A DNA stretch of 64,000 nucleotides from Candidatus Poribacteria bacterium (GCA_028820655.1 JAPPIK010000024.1:124001-188000); one strand, 5' to 3'. Shown: positions 9,277 through 19,034, numbered from the stretch's first letter. The notes: generated by a model not told the origin, from the sequence alone. Numbers and translations are program-made.

Positions 9277-9300
9277 GCGGGGCAAGATGCCCCGCCTACA
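9277..9300 (+). repeat. REP-like palindrome, GCGGGGCA class
   Basis: GCGGGGCAAGATGCCCCGC then CTACA. It is a perfect 8-bp stem and the empty counterpart of the occupied sites at 21003 and 36092. Confidence 0.8.
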
Positions 9301-9424
9301 TTTGGTCCGGAATGGTCGTATTTCACTAAATTGAACAAATAATATCGCCGGCCGTCAATTCCGTGCTTAATGCACTATATCACATTTGAATTTATTCCAC
9401 AAGCTAGCATAGGAGGAAAGAATT

Positions 9425-10324
9425 ATGAGTTGGGAATTTGAACAGGTTGCCGGACCGTACGGTTTCACCGAAGGGCCGGCGTGGAATGGGGACGCCTTGC
9501 TGTTTACGGATATTTCGACGAGCCGCGTGATGCGCTATGATCCGGCAAGCGGTGAATGCGCCACTTTCCGGTCCGGCACGAACGAGGCGAACGGGCTGAT
9601 TTTTGATAAGGATGGGAATCTCTACGCCTGCGAAGGCAGCAAGATGTTCAGCGACGGAGAGGGCGGACGGCGGGTCTCACGCTACAATGCGGATGGCACA
9701 ACGACGGTCGTCGCGCAGGAGTTTGAAGGCAAACGCCTCAACAGCCCTAACGATCTCGCGTTCGACGCGCACGGCAGGTTGTGGTTCACCGACCCGCGGT
9801 ACGGCGACGAAACGGCTGATTTGGAGCTTGACCACCGATCGGTGTACCGGCTGGATCCGCAGGGCGACGACTCGTGGAAGATAACCCGTGTGACGGATGA
9901 CACGACGAGTCCGAACGGCATCTTGGTCTCGCGGGACGGGGTGTGGTTATACGTCGCGCAGAGCGCGTACGGCGACAACAACCCGCGCGATCTGAGGCGG
10001 TATCCCATCAGCGGCGACGGAACGACCGGGGAATGCGAGGTGCTGCACAACTTCTACCCGCATCGCGGGATTGACGGCATGTGCTGGGACAGCGACGGAA
10101 ACATAATCGCCACCGCGGGTTGGGAGGAAAGCGGTCCCGGGCCGATGCTTTACGTTTTCGCGCCCAACGGCCGGGTTCTCGAGACGCACCCGCTGCCGAC
10201 GGACCAGCCGACGAACTGCACCTTCGGCGATCCGGATTTGGGGACGCTCTACGTTACGGCGGGAGGCTGTCTATTCCGTACCCGTCCCGGGAGGAAGGGG
10301 CATCTGATTTATCCGTCGGGCTAG
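9425..10324 (+). CDS. SMP-30/gluconolactonase-like lactonase
   Basis: 299 residues with the SMP-30/gluconolaconase/LRE six-bladed propeller pattern: an early GPYGFTEGPAW metal-binding Glu, repeated LxFxDxxGxLY-type blades, LNSPNDLAFDAHGRLWFTDP near 105-124 with the Asn-Asp pair, SPNGILVS near 160, and GIDGMCWDSDGN near 215. Members hydrolyse sugar lactones with a bound divalent metal. No signal peptide is visible, so a cytoplasmic role in aldonate metabolism is likely (inference). The start is well supported by AGGAGG upstream of the ATG. Confidence 0.88.
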   Translation: MSWEFEQVAGPYGFTEGPAWNGDALLFTDISTSRVMRYDPASGECATFRSGTNEANGLIFDKDGNLYACEGSKMFSDGEGGRRVSRYNADGTTTVVAQEFEGKRLNSPNDLAFDAHGRLWFTDPRYGDETADLELDHRSVYRLDPQGDDSWKITRVTDDTTSPNGILVSRDGVWLYVAQSAYGDNNPRDLRRYPISGDGTTGECEVLHNFYPHRGIDGMCWDSDGNIIATAGWEESGPGPMLYVFAPNGRVLETHPLPTDQPTNCTFGDPDLGTLYVTAGGCLFRTRPGRKGHLIYPSG

Positions 10325-10698
10325 AGAGGTCGTAAGAACACACTCATTGCACGCTGGATATGCGGGTCAGTAAGTTGGGTTTCACTCTAATATCCTGCGT
10401 TTTCATGCGGGAGAAAGCGTCGGAAGTTCTCTCTCTGTGCGCGATGTTATTTGGATTCTCGTTCAACCCAACCTTCGAGTTTGAAATGCTGAATTATGTT
10501 GACATTGATTTGAGACGTATCTGTTATGTGCCGAAAAAGCCTACTTGTCGGGCGAGGGAGGATCTCTATCGCACTCGCTAATCACTCACTTGATCCTCGC
10601 CCCTACGATGCGCGGTCATGTAACATTCCGGTCATTAACGGCTACACCGAATTGCCTCGGCGTGCATCAGGTCGAGGGCTGTCGAATAAGAGATAAGT
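10325..10698. other. Intergenic region with one occupied REP
   Basis: It lies between convergent genes. Apart from the nested repeat at 10550-10606 nothing was recognised. Confidence 0.6.
10550..10606 (+). repeat. Nested element inside a GGGCGAGG REP
   Basis: Arms GGGCGAGG (10550-10557) and CCTCGCCC (10595-10602), then CTACG. The 37-base insert begins GAGGATCTCTATCGC and ends CACTTGAT. The bases AGGATC at its left and GATCCT at its right are complementary, so the stem continues into the element ends. Confidence 0.85.
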
Positions 10699-11307
10699 TC
10701 AATCTGTCAAATGTAAATACGCCCTAGCATAATTGAATTGCGACCAATGACTTGAACACGCGGAGGAACCTGGAGCGGCGCCTACTCGAATGCTGCAAAT
10801 TCCGTCTTCGTTTCTTCCCGCGGGAGTCAACGGGTGAAAGCCACTAGGTTCGCCGTAAGCGGACAGAACCAATTTTGCCAAAATCTCAATCGCTCGTTCT
10901 TTGTACCATAACCCATGGTAATCAAGAGGGACAGAAGATGCCTTGGCACTGACAAGATCGGCGTCGATGCGCTTGATGTGGTTTTGAAGGATGATTATCA
11001 CGCTTCTGTCTCTGATGTTTTCGAGCGACGATAAGGTGTAACCAATCGCGTCAGCGTTTCCCAAATCACGCTCAAGGATGGCGGAAAGAACACGAGCGCC
11101 TTCCGTCCCGTATTCACGCAAACATCGTATTGCACGTATACGCTCGTCTCGCGGAGCCGATGTGTCTTCGGCGACCTTTTTATGATACGAGATGGGTCTT
11201 GTCATATTGGAGCCGGAGCAACCTCTCACATAGAAGGTCTCAGATGGAGCGCAATAGACGAATATCGTGAATGTTGTGATTGATAGCGCTAACACGAACT
11301 TCAACAT
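10699..11307 (-). CDS. Exported protein of unknown function, HEAT-like
   Basis: 202 residues with a signal peptide (about 1-21, MLKFVLALSITTFTIFVYCA). The middle part (about 40-150) is alpha-helical and resembles one or two HEAT-type hairpins (RDERIRAIRCLREYGTEGAR; ADAIGYTLSSLENIRDRSVI). The C-terminus has several Cys residues. It is the last gene of a five-gene minus-strand run with the HEAT-repeat protein at 14434; a good AGGAGG precedes the ATG. I do not recognise a specific family. Confidence 0.6.
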   Translation of the reverse strand: MLKFVLALSITTFTIFVYCAPSETFYVRGCSGSNMTRPISYHKKVAEDTSAPRDERIRAIRCLREYGTEGARVLSAILERDLGNADAIGYTLSSLENIRDRSVIIILQNHIKRIDADLVSAKASSVPLDYHGLWYKERAIEILAKLVLSAYGEPSGFHPLTPAGRNEDGICSIRVGAAPGSSACSSHWSQFNYARAYLHLTD

Positions 11308-11354
11308 GATGCAATCCTCCTGTTAATGACAAGTAGATTCGCACACACTGGAAT

Positions 11355-12344
11355 CTAAGGTACGTGCAATATGAGTTCCTGTTTCAACAGCCTGTAGTGG
11401 GGATCGACTTTAACTTTGACCTGAGTTGAGTCCAGCCATTCGATCGCATCTGCTCCGAACCCTTTTTTATATTTTGGTTTGTCCGTTAGTGTTTCAGCTT
11501 GGAACCGTTTCTTATATTCCGGTTTGACAAAATCGCTGGTGATTAGGATTGGACGTGAGAAGATTTTTGGTTTATCAATCCCGCCGCTCAGGTCAACCCT
11601 CACGATATGCGTCCTGTCATGCCCTTGGATTAGATGAACGCATAGGAATACGACTTGCCGTTCGTCATGAGACCAAAGAAAAGGGGATGTAACGCCGTGA
11701 TACCAAGGGTGAGGTCTCCTCTTCAATACAGCACTGATTGATTTTCCATCTGGGCCCGGGGTTACATCCCATAGCTCTCTGACGTAATGGGATCCCGCGG
11801 CGACACATTCGCCAGGATAGATTGGGGTTAATTGTCCTTCTGGCGTGAGATTTTCCCTCGGCAATTTTTTCATATCGTAGCACAATACGACCGACGTGGT
11901 CGGCGAGCCGTACGTGAAAAATTTCTGAAAAACCCAGAATCGTTTTGAGGGTGAAGGAGCTTGTTTGTAACACCAAAGGTGGTTTACGTCTTTACCGTCT
12001 CTCAGGTCCACAACCGAAATGGTGCGTGCGCGTCTACGTTTTCCTTCTACGATGAAGAGATTACCGTCAAAAAGGTGAAGATTTGTGATCGATTTAATAC
12101 GCGTTGACACCGTGCTTGGTTTGCCAATGGTGATATGACTTATTTTGCCCCTGGCTTTAGACCTAATTTCGAATTCAAACTCCCAATAGGGTTCAGGGTT
12201 CTCGGGGTCAACAGGTGTTTGATTTACGAGGTTAACCTCATATTCGCTATTGGCAACGGATGATGTGTTAACGACGACGGGCAATTGCGCATACGCGGGG
12301 TACACCGTTAAACATAGTAGTAGTAGGTACCGGACGAATCTCAT
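11355..12344 (-). CDS. Exported protein of unknown function
   Basis: 329 residues with a signal peptide ending near AYA (residue 19). The sequence is beta-rich, with stretches such as SHITIGKPSTVSTRIKSI, HLFDGNLFIVEGKRRR and TPGPDGKSISAVLKRRPHPW that recall a degenerate beta-propeller, including a segment LWSHDERQVVFLCV like a TolB blade. Its ATG overlaps the stop of the preceding gene by four bases and has its own AGAGGAG, so the two are translated together. The function is not recognised. Confidence 0.6.
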   Translation of the reverse strand: MRFVRYLLLLCLTVYPAYAQLPVVVNTSSVANSEYEVNLVNQTPVDPENPEPYWEFEFEIRSKARGKISHITIGKPSTVSTRIKSITNLHLFDGNLFIVEGKRRRARTISVVDLRDGKDVNHLWCYKQAPSPSKRFWVFQKFFTYGSPTTSVVLCYDMKKLPRENLTPEGQLTPIYPGECVAAGSHYVRELWDVTPGPDGKSISAVLKRRPHPWYHGVTSPFLWSHDERQVVFLCVHLIQGHDRTHIVRVDLSGGIDKPKIFSRPILITSDFVKPEYKKRFQAETLTDKPKYKKGFGADAIEWLDSTQVKVKVDPHYRLLKQELILHVP

Positions 12345-13351
12345 TTGTTCTCCTCTGGCGGTGTTCGGCGCCGAAATTCCTCAATTATCCGCAAGCCTTT
12401 ATCCCGAATCTGCCCGGGATTTTCGAGATGGCGACTAGCCGTGGCTGGAGGGTGTTCGAAATCCCATTCCGTTGCATCATAGATGATTGACTGTATCAAC
12501 GGCACTTGATCGATTGTGCCCAAAAACTCCAACACATCCAGCGCGTCGTTCCGCACGTAGTAGTCACTAAGCTTAAGCAGATACTGATAAGCCGATTGTC
12601 TATTGAGGAATTCCGCGGTATTGTCCCGTTTAAGATCCTCTTCCCCGGCAACGAAGAACTTAACGTGTTCGGCGATAAACTCAAATACCCGTTCTCGTTC
12701 AGCCTCGAGGGCTTTGGGGGATTGCATCGTCATGTACGATAAGATGGCAAACGCATGTTCCACGAACTCTCCCCAGCCTGTTCCGGAATAGTATGCGCCA
12801 ATCTCGGTCTCAAACAGATAGTTCATTGTGCGTCTGGGATTCACGGACGCGAGATAAAGGTTTCGAAAGCGTCCGGAGAGTCCGGTTCTATACGGCAATA
12901 CTTTGTCGTAGACACGGGGGTCAAACGTGGATTCGGCACACTCGGCAACAACTTTGGCGACCCCCATCTCGAGTTTCACGTAGTCGCCGGAAAATTCGTC
13001 CCGAGGTTCTTTGTACAAAGGTTTCCCCGATTCTTTTGAATCCATAACCGCCAAGTAAAATTCAACAATCCGATCGACTATCTCCGGGTTGCTGAAGGGG
13101 ACAAAGCGAGCGCCTCCGATGGAAGCAGTCCCTACATTCTCGCTGTAGGGCATTACCTCGAATACACACAATATCGCGGTTTCATAATCTTCAAGAATAC
13201 CGCTTGCAACAGCTTTGTCCCACATTTCCAGAATCGGGTCTAACTCCTCTTGAGGAAGATGTCTTGTAGGCGGTTTCCAGAAGGCTGCTGCGTGAGTGAC
13301 GTTCATAACGAGCACAAGAATCAGAATCGTCCGGAATACAATGGAAGTCAT
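12341..13351 (-). CDS. Exported paralogue pair, member 2, unknown function
   Basis: 336 residues from the ATG at 13351; an upstream in-frame start would overlap the previous gene. A signal peptide ends near THAAA. After it comes FWKPPTRHLPQEELDPIL, almost the same as in the upstream gene, then a helical body with conserved FVPFSNPEIVDRIVEFY, ESTFDPRVYDKVL, FRNLYLASVNPRRTMNYLFE and a final RHLENPGQIRDKGLRIIEEF. The start codon lies one base after the upstream stop, suggesting coupled translation. The helical pairs hint at a HEAT-like solenoid, but I know no named family. Confidence 0.65.
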   Translation of the reverse strand: MTSIVFRTILILVLVMNVTHAAAFWKPPTRHLPQEELDPILEMWDKAVASGILEDYETAILCVFEVMPYSENVGTASIGGARFVPFSNPEIVDRIVEFYLAVMDSKESGKPLYKEPRDEFSGDYVKLEMGVAKVVAECAESTFDPRVYDKVLPYRTGLSGRFRNLYLASVNPRRTMNYLFETEIGAYYSGTGWGEFVEHAFAILSYMTMQSPKALEAERERVFEFIAEHVKFFVAGEEDLKRDNTAEFLNRQSAYQYLLKLSDYYVRNDALDVLEFLGTIDQVPLIQSIIYDATEWDFEHPPATASRHLENPGQIRDKGLRIIEEFRRRTPPEENK

Positions 13352-13352
13352 A

Positions 13353-14366
13353 TTATTTTTGCCTCTCTGATGAAGATCTCCGATGGAGCACATCGATCAT
13401 CCGCAGCCCTATATCCCGAATCTGCTCAGGATTTTCAAGACGGCGGCCAAATACGGCGAGTTCTTGTTGCATTTTCGCAAGATCTACCTCCCTCGCATCC
13501 CTGATTAGTTGCTCAACCAATGCCGCATCATCTGCCGTACCGAGAAGATCCACCACATCCATCGCGCAAAACCGCAGATAATAGTCGTGCGCGTTGAGGG
13601 AGCGGGCTACGGATAGAGCGGCCTTTCTTGGTTTAGCGTAATGCTTGGCGTACCGCGCGACGAATCCGAGCGTTCGCTCACGCTCAATGCGAAGGGAATT
13701 GGGGGATTGCTTAGCCATGACCGATAAGATGGTAAACGCTCTCTCGACAGACATTCCCCAGCGGGTCTTACCTTGATGATAGAAGTAGTCAAAGTTCCCT
13801 TCCTTCGCGTTGGGGGCTAAGGTTCCGGTTTTGGACTCAAACAGGAAATTCAGCGTTTTTTCCGGATTTACGATTGCAAGATATAAATTTCGAAAACCGC
13901 TGAATATTCTGCCCCTGTCTCGCAACACCACCTCATAGATTTGCGGATCAAATGTGGATTCGGCAATGTCCGCGAGGGCCTCTATATGGGTGGTAAATTG
14001 TGTATCAGATCCACCGCGAGGATAACTGTGGTATGATGGATTTGCTTCTCTATCGGCTGTTACCGCAAAATAGTAATCGATCACTCGCTCGATTATCTCC
14101 GGATTGCTGAACGGTAGAAAGTAAGTCCCGCCGAGATAGTGTCCCGCAACGACCACATCCTTGGGCGTCGTCTCGGTTACACTTGACAACGCGATGTTAT
14201 AGTCATAAAAAGTGCCGCTTTCCACCGCTTCGTCCCACGCTTGCAGAATCGGCTCTAATTCCTCTTGAGAAAGATGCCTCGTAGGCGGTCTCCAGAAGGC
14301 TCCTGCCTGAGTGACATTCACAAATAGGATTAAATAAACAATGGTGCGTGACACTAATGGAGACAT
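13353..14366 (-). CDS. Exported paralogue pair, member 1, unknown function
   Basis: 337 residues with a signal peptide ending near TQAGA. Conserved blocks shared with the next gene include FWRPPTRHLSQEELEPIL, FLPFSNPEIIERVIDYYFAV, ESTFDPQIYEVVL, FRNLYLAIVNPEKTLNFLFE and RRLENPEQIRDIGLRMIDV. The pair arose by tandem duplication and has diverged considerably. It lies in the same run as the HEAT-repeat protein 67 bases upstream. The role is unknown; export and a helical repeat-like build suggest a protein-binding scaffold in the periplasm or outside (inference). Confidence 0.65.
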   Translation of the reverse strand: MSPLVSRTIVYLILFVNVTQAGAFWRPPTRHLSQEELEPILQAWDEAVESGTFYDYNIALSSVTETTPKDVVVAGHYLGGTYFLPFSNPEIIERVIDYYFAVTADREANPSYHSYPRGGSDTQFTTHIEALADIAESTFDPQIYEVVLRDRGRIFSGFRNLYLAIVNPEKTLNFLFESKTGTLAPNAKEGNFDYFYHQGKTRWGMSVERAFTILSVMAKQSPNSLRIERERTLGFVARYAKHYAKPRKAALSVARSLNAHDYYLRFCAMDVVDLLGTADDAALVEQLIRDAREVDLAKMQQELAVFGRRLENPEQIRDIGLRMIDVLHRRSSSERQK

Positions 14367-14433
14367 TTATTTGCCCTTATATGTTGTCTTGCTGCTAGTA
14401 AAGTCGCCTCATTTTTAAGGGTAGGCGATCTGG

Positions 14434-15873
14434 CTATTCCTGCACGCGTTCGCGCAGGATTGCCAAAAGGTTTCGGGCGTTGGATGCCAGTATTTCATCA
14501 CGGTCATTGCTCAATTCAACAAGGCGGCGTTCCTTGCGCTGCCAATCGGGTATTGACATGGCTTCACAGAGCACTTCCACAAAGGGAAGCCATGTCTTTT
14601 CATATTCATTCTTGAGATCTAGCGTGCTATCTATTGAATCGAGGGCGGGTTCAAAAATGGACCTTTCATTCAAACTCGCAACGGTTCTAATTTTTGGGAT
14701 TGATGGATTATGTAGGTAGCCGTCCGGATATTTTTTTGGCAAATCCGAAAATTTCAAAAAGAACAGATAGGGCTCATTTGTGGGTAATGGTGACTGCCAT
14801 TTCCCACGAAACGGCTTATAGTGGTCCACGAAGGAAATCCGATTTGGTTCTCTCCGGTCTTCTGCCAAGTCGGCACGCTCAGCACCATCCTTGAAGAATA
14901 TTTCATCTTTGATTTCCCGCTCCGCGTAAAGAATCTCCTCAACTTGCACCGTATTTAAACTCGCGACAAAGCTACTGCTTGGGAGGGACGGATCTGATTC
15001 GCCACTGCCAACAGCGGCATATTTCACGACAGCCCCGACTGCAATTAGGTCTGAACCCGCCAGGAACTTGTAGATTTCAGCGACCTTGGGTGGTTCTAGC
15101 ACACGGAAGTGTGGGACGTCGCCGCGGTGGCTTAGTCCCACTCTTAGCCCCAATTCCGTGAGAGCACCATAAGCCGCCCATCGCACAGGGTAGCTCGTGC
15201 GAGGGCGTCCGAGGAGTTTATGCTCCACATGAAAATCGTCGTTAAGAGCATGGGTCAAGGCGGGAATTGCCGCGTCATTTTTCAGTTTTTCCAGAACTCT
15301 TGCAGCCATCTCTCGCACGTATCCATCAGCGCTATCGTCCTCCAATAGTGCCAAAACGTGAGGGAAGACATCCATGTCACCGAGTAATCCAAGCGCGAAG
15401 CGTATAAATTGCATCTCTTCCACCTTCAACGAATTCTGGTGTTCGGAGTCACTCGCCGATCCCTCCACGGTCAACTTTAATTGCGCGAGATGCGGTCTCA
15501 GATAAGGGATAGCCTCGGCGCCAACATCCACAAGTGCACGGACATAACTCCACTTGAGTAAGACGGTGGGTGTTAGATGCCCGCCATGATTAAAACCCGG
15601 CGTAGGACACGGGTTGTCAATCTCCTCTCTCAATACGGCGGTCAGAATGGCGACGCGAATTTTGGGGGAGAGCGTTTTATCTTGGGCAATTGATTCGGCT
15701 AACTTGGCGCGCGGGAACCATCTTAAACCGATGTTTTTATCGGTAGACAGCAATTCGTCGAGCATCTTTTCCTCATACTTGGATTGAGCGTCAAAGTTGA
15801 AAGTCAGGTTCACGCTCAGTACGGTTATTCCCAATGCGACCACGAATGCGAGTTTACGAATCTTCAATGTCAT
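14434..15873 (-). CDS. Exported HEAT-repeat protein
   Basis: 479 residues. An N-terminal hydrophobic stretch (about 8-25) acts as signal peptide or anchor. The central part (about 60-240) contains helical HEAT/PBS-lyase-like repeats, for example FALGLLGDMDVFPHVLALLE and VREMAARVLEKLKNDAAIPA, where short helices alternate with Leu/Ala spacing. The C-terminal half is beta-rich and unrecognised (VAVGAVVKYAAV-type strands near 270-290, then helices). It is the first gene of the run 15873-10699. Such repeats usually bind other proteins; no enzyme motif is seen. Confidence 0.7.
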   Translation of the reverse strand: MTLKIRKLAFVVALGITVLSVNLTFNFDAQSKYEEKMLDELLSTDKNIGLRWFPRAKLAESIAQDKTLSPKIRVAILTAVLREEIDNPCPTPGFNHGGHLTPTVLLKWSYVRALVDVGAEAIPYLRPHLAQLKLTVEGSASDSEHQNSLKVEEMQFIRFALGLLGDMDVFPHVLALLEDDSADGYVREMAARVLEKLKNDAAIPALTHALNDDFHVEHKLLGRPRTSYPVRWAAYGALTELGLRVGLSHRGDVPHFRVLEPPKVAEIYKFLAGSDLIAVGAVVKYAAVGSGESDPSLPSSSFVASLNTVQVEEILYAEREIKDEIFFKDGAERADLAEDRREPNRISFVDHYKPFRGKWQSPLPTNEPYLFFLKFSDLPKKYPDGYLHNPSIPKIRTVASLNERSIFEPALDSIDSTLDLKNEYEKTWLPFVEVLCEAMSIPDWQRKERRLVELSNDRDEILASNARNLLAILRERVQE

Positions 15874-15978
15874 TTTCGTTCAATTCCTTTTCCGGATTGG
15901 AATTTCTAGTATCCTCCGATAACCCGATTGGTTCATAGTTGCTCAAATTAGAATTGCGTTTTACGGTTCCCAAGTGCC

Positions 15979-17610
15979 TCAACGCACCGGTCGAGGCTTC
16001 GGATATGCGTGGTTGGTAAATGCCTGGACGGCGTCGAGGTCAAAGAGGCTGTGGGACGATGTCAGGTGCCGAATCACCAACCGGTCCGGCGGGTTAACAA
16101 TCGCCTCGGGAAAGCATTGAAGGTCGTGTCCCAAAATTGCCACACCATCGTGCAGGTTAAGGATGTCGAGTGAACCATCGCGTGCATCCAGCACAAATCG
16201 AAGGGCGAAAGGAAGGTCGTTCCCGCCCTTAATCGGTGCCGGATTGACGGTATTTTGAAGATCGGTAAGCGGCAGAGCGATCCTGCACGCAACATTATCG
16301 TCGGTATGCAACATCAGTGCCAAGCATTCCGTCCCTTCGGCGTCCCGGAGGTGAAACGACGCGCTCGAGGCGCTGTTGCCAGCGGTACTTCCCACTCGCC
16401 CGGCAACGTCAACGACTATAAAACGCTCGCCGGTCGCCGCCAGCCCCAACGACGGACTGGTGAACACGACCTCCGCCGGCCGCGAAACCGAGGCATCGAC
16501 TAAAGCGTGACCCGTGGTGCGGCTAGTGAGCAGCCCGTCGACCGTGGCATCAGCGGCAATTTCGTCGACCCCTGCCCGGTAATGCCAAACCCCATCCGTC
16601 CCGCGGTAATCGCAAACCCAGCCGTTGACTCCGTTAACGGAACGCCCAACCTCGTAGCCGTCACCGACATTCGGCACGGTCTCGAATAGGTCGACGAAGG
16701 TGTAGGTGTTCGCCGCAAATCCCGCATCTCGCCCGATTTCGCGGTGTGCTCGAACTTGCTCGGCATAAGTTGCAAGGTAGTCCTCGGCAACCCCCACCCA
16801 TCCACCCGTGTTTTCAAGCTGCCACCATTGCAGCCCGATGATGTTCATGACCGGTTGCGTTCGGTTCAGTTCGACGCAGGCTTGGTACTGCCATTTCATC
16901 TCTTCTGGGGTTGGCATAAGGCGCGTGTCGTCCGGCGGTCCGTGTGCGGCTTGGCCGATCCAGAGCATGGGCTGCGTCACGCTGGCTTCGCGGATCGCCG
17001 ATACTACCGTCTCAATGTCTGACAGAACTTGAGCATAGGTCTTATCGGGGCTGCCAATGTTATAGTTAAATGCCCCCACGAAATCTACCGTATCGGGCAG
17101 CGTGTGACCGGGAATTCCGTACATGTTGAGTGTCACCAGTTGGTTCAGTTCCGGGAAGATCCGCTCCGTCAGGCGGCAGATGCGGTTCATGTCCGCATCC
17201 GTCCAGCCGCGTCCGTAGGGTTCGTCCGCCAGGTAGAGCATGTCAATCATGTCCAGCATGTGTCGCGATTCCAGCCATTTGCGGTTTTCCTTTAGGCGCG
17301 CCAGCACCTCCTCGTCCGAAAGTTTCAGGTCAAATCGGTGCTGGATGTCGTACTGTATTCGCTGATTCCGCGTGCGGCAGAGCCATGCGTTCCGCGTGAG
17401 GTGGCTTTCGTAGTCGCCGTTGATCCGGGTGAGGTTGGTGTATTCCGTGGTGACGCGGTTCTGCCAGTGTCGGGTGACGTTAAAGTAACCGCCGTAATAG
17501 GTGAGAGGTGGATTTACATCTACAGCATCCACGGAAAATCCGGTTGTACAACAAAGGCTCAGGTGCATCACACTCGATTTTAGGATTGTCAACAGCAATC
17601 TATGTTTCAT
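15979..17610 (-). CDS. Exported glycosidase-like TIM-barrel protein
   Basis: 543 residues. A hydrophobic N-terminus (about 5-25) suggests export. The first 300 residues resemble a TIM-barrel glycoside hydrolase: DMIDMLYLADEPYGRGW near 120 (an Asp-Glu pair after a strand, acid/base position), VDFVGAFNYN, QPMLWIGQAAHG and IGLQWWQLENTGGW. The C-terminal part (about 320-530) looks like a beta-sandwich with LDARDGSLDILNLHDG, close to concanavalin-like modules. No exact GH family can be named. Neighbouring acid-sugar genes suggest a role in polysaccharide use. The start has no strong Shine-Dalgarno. Confidence 0.6.
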   Translation of the reverse strand: MKHRLLLTILKSSVMHLSLCCTTGFSVDAVDVNPPLTYYGGYFNVTRHWQNRVTTEYTNLTRINGDYESHLTRNAWLCRTRNQRIQYDIQHRFDLKLSDEEVLARLKENRKWLESRHMLDMIDMLYLADEPYGRGWTDADMNRICRLTERIFPELNQLVTLNMYGIPGHTLPDTVDFVGAFNYNIGSPDKTYAQVLSDIETVVSAIREASVTQPMLWIGQAAHGPPDDTRLMPTPEEMKWQYQACVELNRTQPVMNIIGLQWWQLENTGGWVGVAEDYLATYAEQVRAHREIGRDAGFAANTYTFVDLFETVPNVGDGYEVGRSVNGVNGWVCDYRGTDGVWHYRAGVDEIAADATVDGLLTSRTTGHALVDASVSRPAEVVFTSPSLGLAATGERFIVVDVAGRVGSTAGNSASSASFHLRDAEGTECLALMLHTDDNVACRIALPLTDLQNTVNPAPIKGGNDLPFALRFVLDARDGSLDILNLHDGVAILGHDLQCFPEAIVNPPDRLVIRHLTSSHSLFDLDAVQAFTNHAYPKPRPVR

Positions 17611-17715
17611 CGGTAGAGCCGGGAGTTCTCAAGGTGTGGTGTTCTCGGGGAAAGTGAATTGGGTTCTGTTGATATTTGTGCTAGGTTCGTGCGCAATTTG
17701 AGAGACACACTCAGC

Positions 17716-17738
17716 GGGTTGGGAGACCCAACCCCTAA
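17716..17738 (+). repeat. REP-like palindrome, GGGTTGGG variant
   Basis: GGGTTGGGAGACCCAACCC followed by CTAAG instead of CTACG: a perfect stem with a worn tail. Confidence 0.6.
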
Positions 17739-17782
17739 GAATAGTGTGAAGGGGTTTTCGGGTCAATCTCATAGGTTTCCGT

Positions 17783-18910
17783 TTAACCCAACTGCGAGCG
17801 CGGGGCATCTGCGCCGACGACGTACTCTGCCACGGCATCCGCATCCAGTTCCAAACCCAGTCCGGGTTTGCCGGGATCGGGGGACCACATGCCGTTTTCG
17901 GGTTCGGGGAATCCCTTATAATAAAGTTTGTCCGATTCTTCGGAGACGCCGAGGTATTCCACCACTTTCAGGTTGGGCGTGGCGCAGGCGAGGTGAAGAT
18001 GGATGAGTTGGTAGGCGTGCGGCGCTACGGGGAGATTAAAAGCGTGTGCGAGGTGGGCAACTTTCAGCCATTCGGTAACACCGCCCACGCGCCCCACGTC
18101 GGGTTGGACGATGTCGGCGCCTCCACGGGCGATGAGATCTTTAAAACCGTATTTCGTGTATTCGTGCTCGCCTGTTGCAACGGGGATATCTATGGCCTTT
18201 GCCACGGCTGCCAGTCCGTCGATGTCGTCGGCTAATACCGGTTCCTCGAACCAACCGACGCCGTATTCCTCGAAGGCTTTGCCCATGTAGATCGCCTGTT
18301 TGGCATAGTAACCGTTATTGGCGTCGACATAAATTTCGATATCGTCTCCGACGGCGTCTCGAACGGCAGCCAATCGTTCAATGTCTTCGCGCTCACGCTT
18401 TCCGAAGTCCTTGCCGACCTTCATTTTGACGGCTTTGAAACCTCGTTCGACATAACCGGTTTGCTCGGCTACCAGTTCGTCACGGTCGAAGTGTGTCCAG
18501 CCGCCGCTGCCGTATACAGGGACGGAATCGGTGTACGGTCCGAGCAACTGATAAAGCGGCACGTTGAAATGCTTTGCTTTCAGGTCCCAGAGCGCAATGT
18601 CGACGGCGGACAGCGCACAGAACGCCAACCCCTTGCGCCCCACGCCCCGGATACACCAGAAGAGATCGTCCCATATCTTTTCGACCCACAACGGGTTTTC
18701 GCCCACCAACAGTTCCTTGAAGGATCCCTCCACCAGAGATTGAGTCGCGCGTCCTCCTCCGGCGGGACTCAAGCCTTCAAGACCGGTGTCGGTCATGATG
18801 TGCACGAAGCAGGCGGTCCCGCCCTTCGCGGGGTGGCGGATGGTGGCATCCATAATACCGCCGCCGGAAGGAAAATGGAGCAGCGAGGTGGTTACGTCTG
18901 TGATTTTCAT
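17783..18910 (-). CDS. Mandelate racemase/enolase-superfamily dehydratase
   Basis: 375 residues with the capping and barrel domains of the mandelate racemase branch of the enolase superfamily. Visible catalytic features: the K-x-K pair K162/K164 (AVKMKVG), metal ligands D196 (YVDANNG), E222 (GWFEEP) and E248 (ATGEHE), and a His in APHAYQ near 297. Such enzymes abstract the proton alpha to a carboxylate and usually dehydrate or epimerise acid sugars in the cytoplasm. No Shine-Dalgarno is evident before the ATG. A second, differently built member is at 57597. Confidence 0.88.
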   Translation of the reverse strand: MKITDVTTSLLHFPSGGGIMDATIRHPAKGGTACFVHIMTDTGLEGLSPAGGGRATQSLVEGSFKELLVGENPLWVEKIWDDLFWCIRGVGRKGLAFCALSAVDIALWDLKAKHFNVPLYQLLGPYTDSVPVYGSGGWTHFDRDELVAEQTGYVERGFKAVKMKVGKDFGKREREDIERLAAVRDAVGDDIEIYVDANNGYYAKQAIYMGKAFEEYGVGWFEEPVLADDIDGLAAVAKAIDIPVATGEHEYTKYGFKDLIARGGADIVQPDVGRVGGVTEWLKVAHLAHAFNLPVAPHAYQLIHLHLACATPNLKVVEYLGVSEESDKLYYKGFPEPENGMWSPDPGKPGLGLELDADAVAEYVVGADAPRSQLG

Positions 18911-19002
18911 TTGGTTTTTGTGATATCGACGTTGTAGATTTAAGCGGTGTGACAGATGGTGTTATTAAAGTTTTGGGGACAAGCGGGCCGCAATCCGATA
19001 AA

Positions 19003-19034
19003 GTTGGGTTTCGCCGTGCTCAACCCAACCTACG
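19003..19034 (+). repeat. REP-like palindrome, GTTGGGTTT class
   Basis: GTTGGGTT and CAACCCAAC arms with a CGCCGTGCT-type loop, then CTACG. The same class is at 46979 (empty) and 24899-25033 (occupied). Confidence 0.75.
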
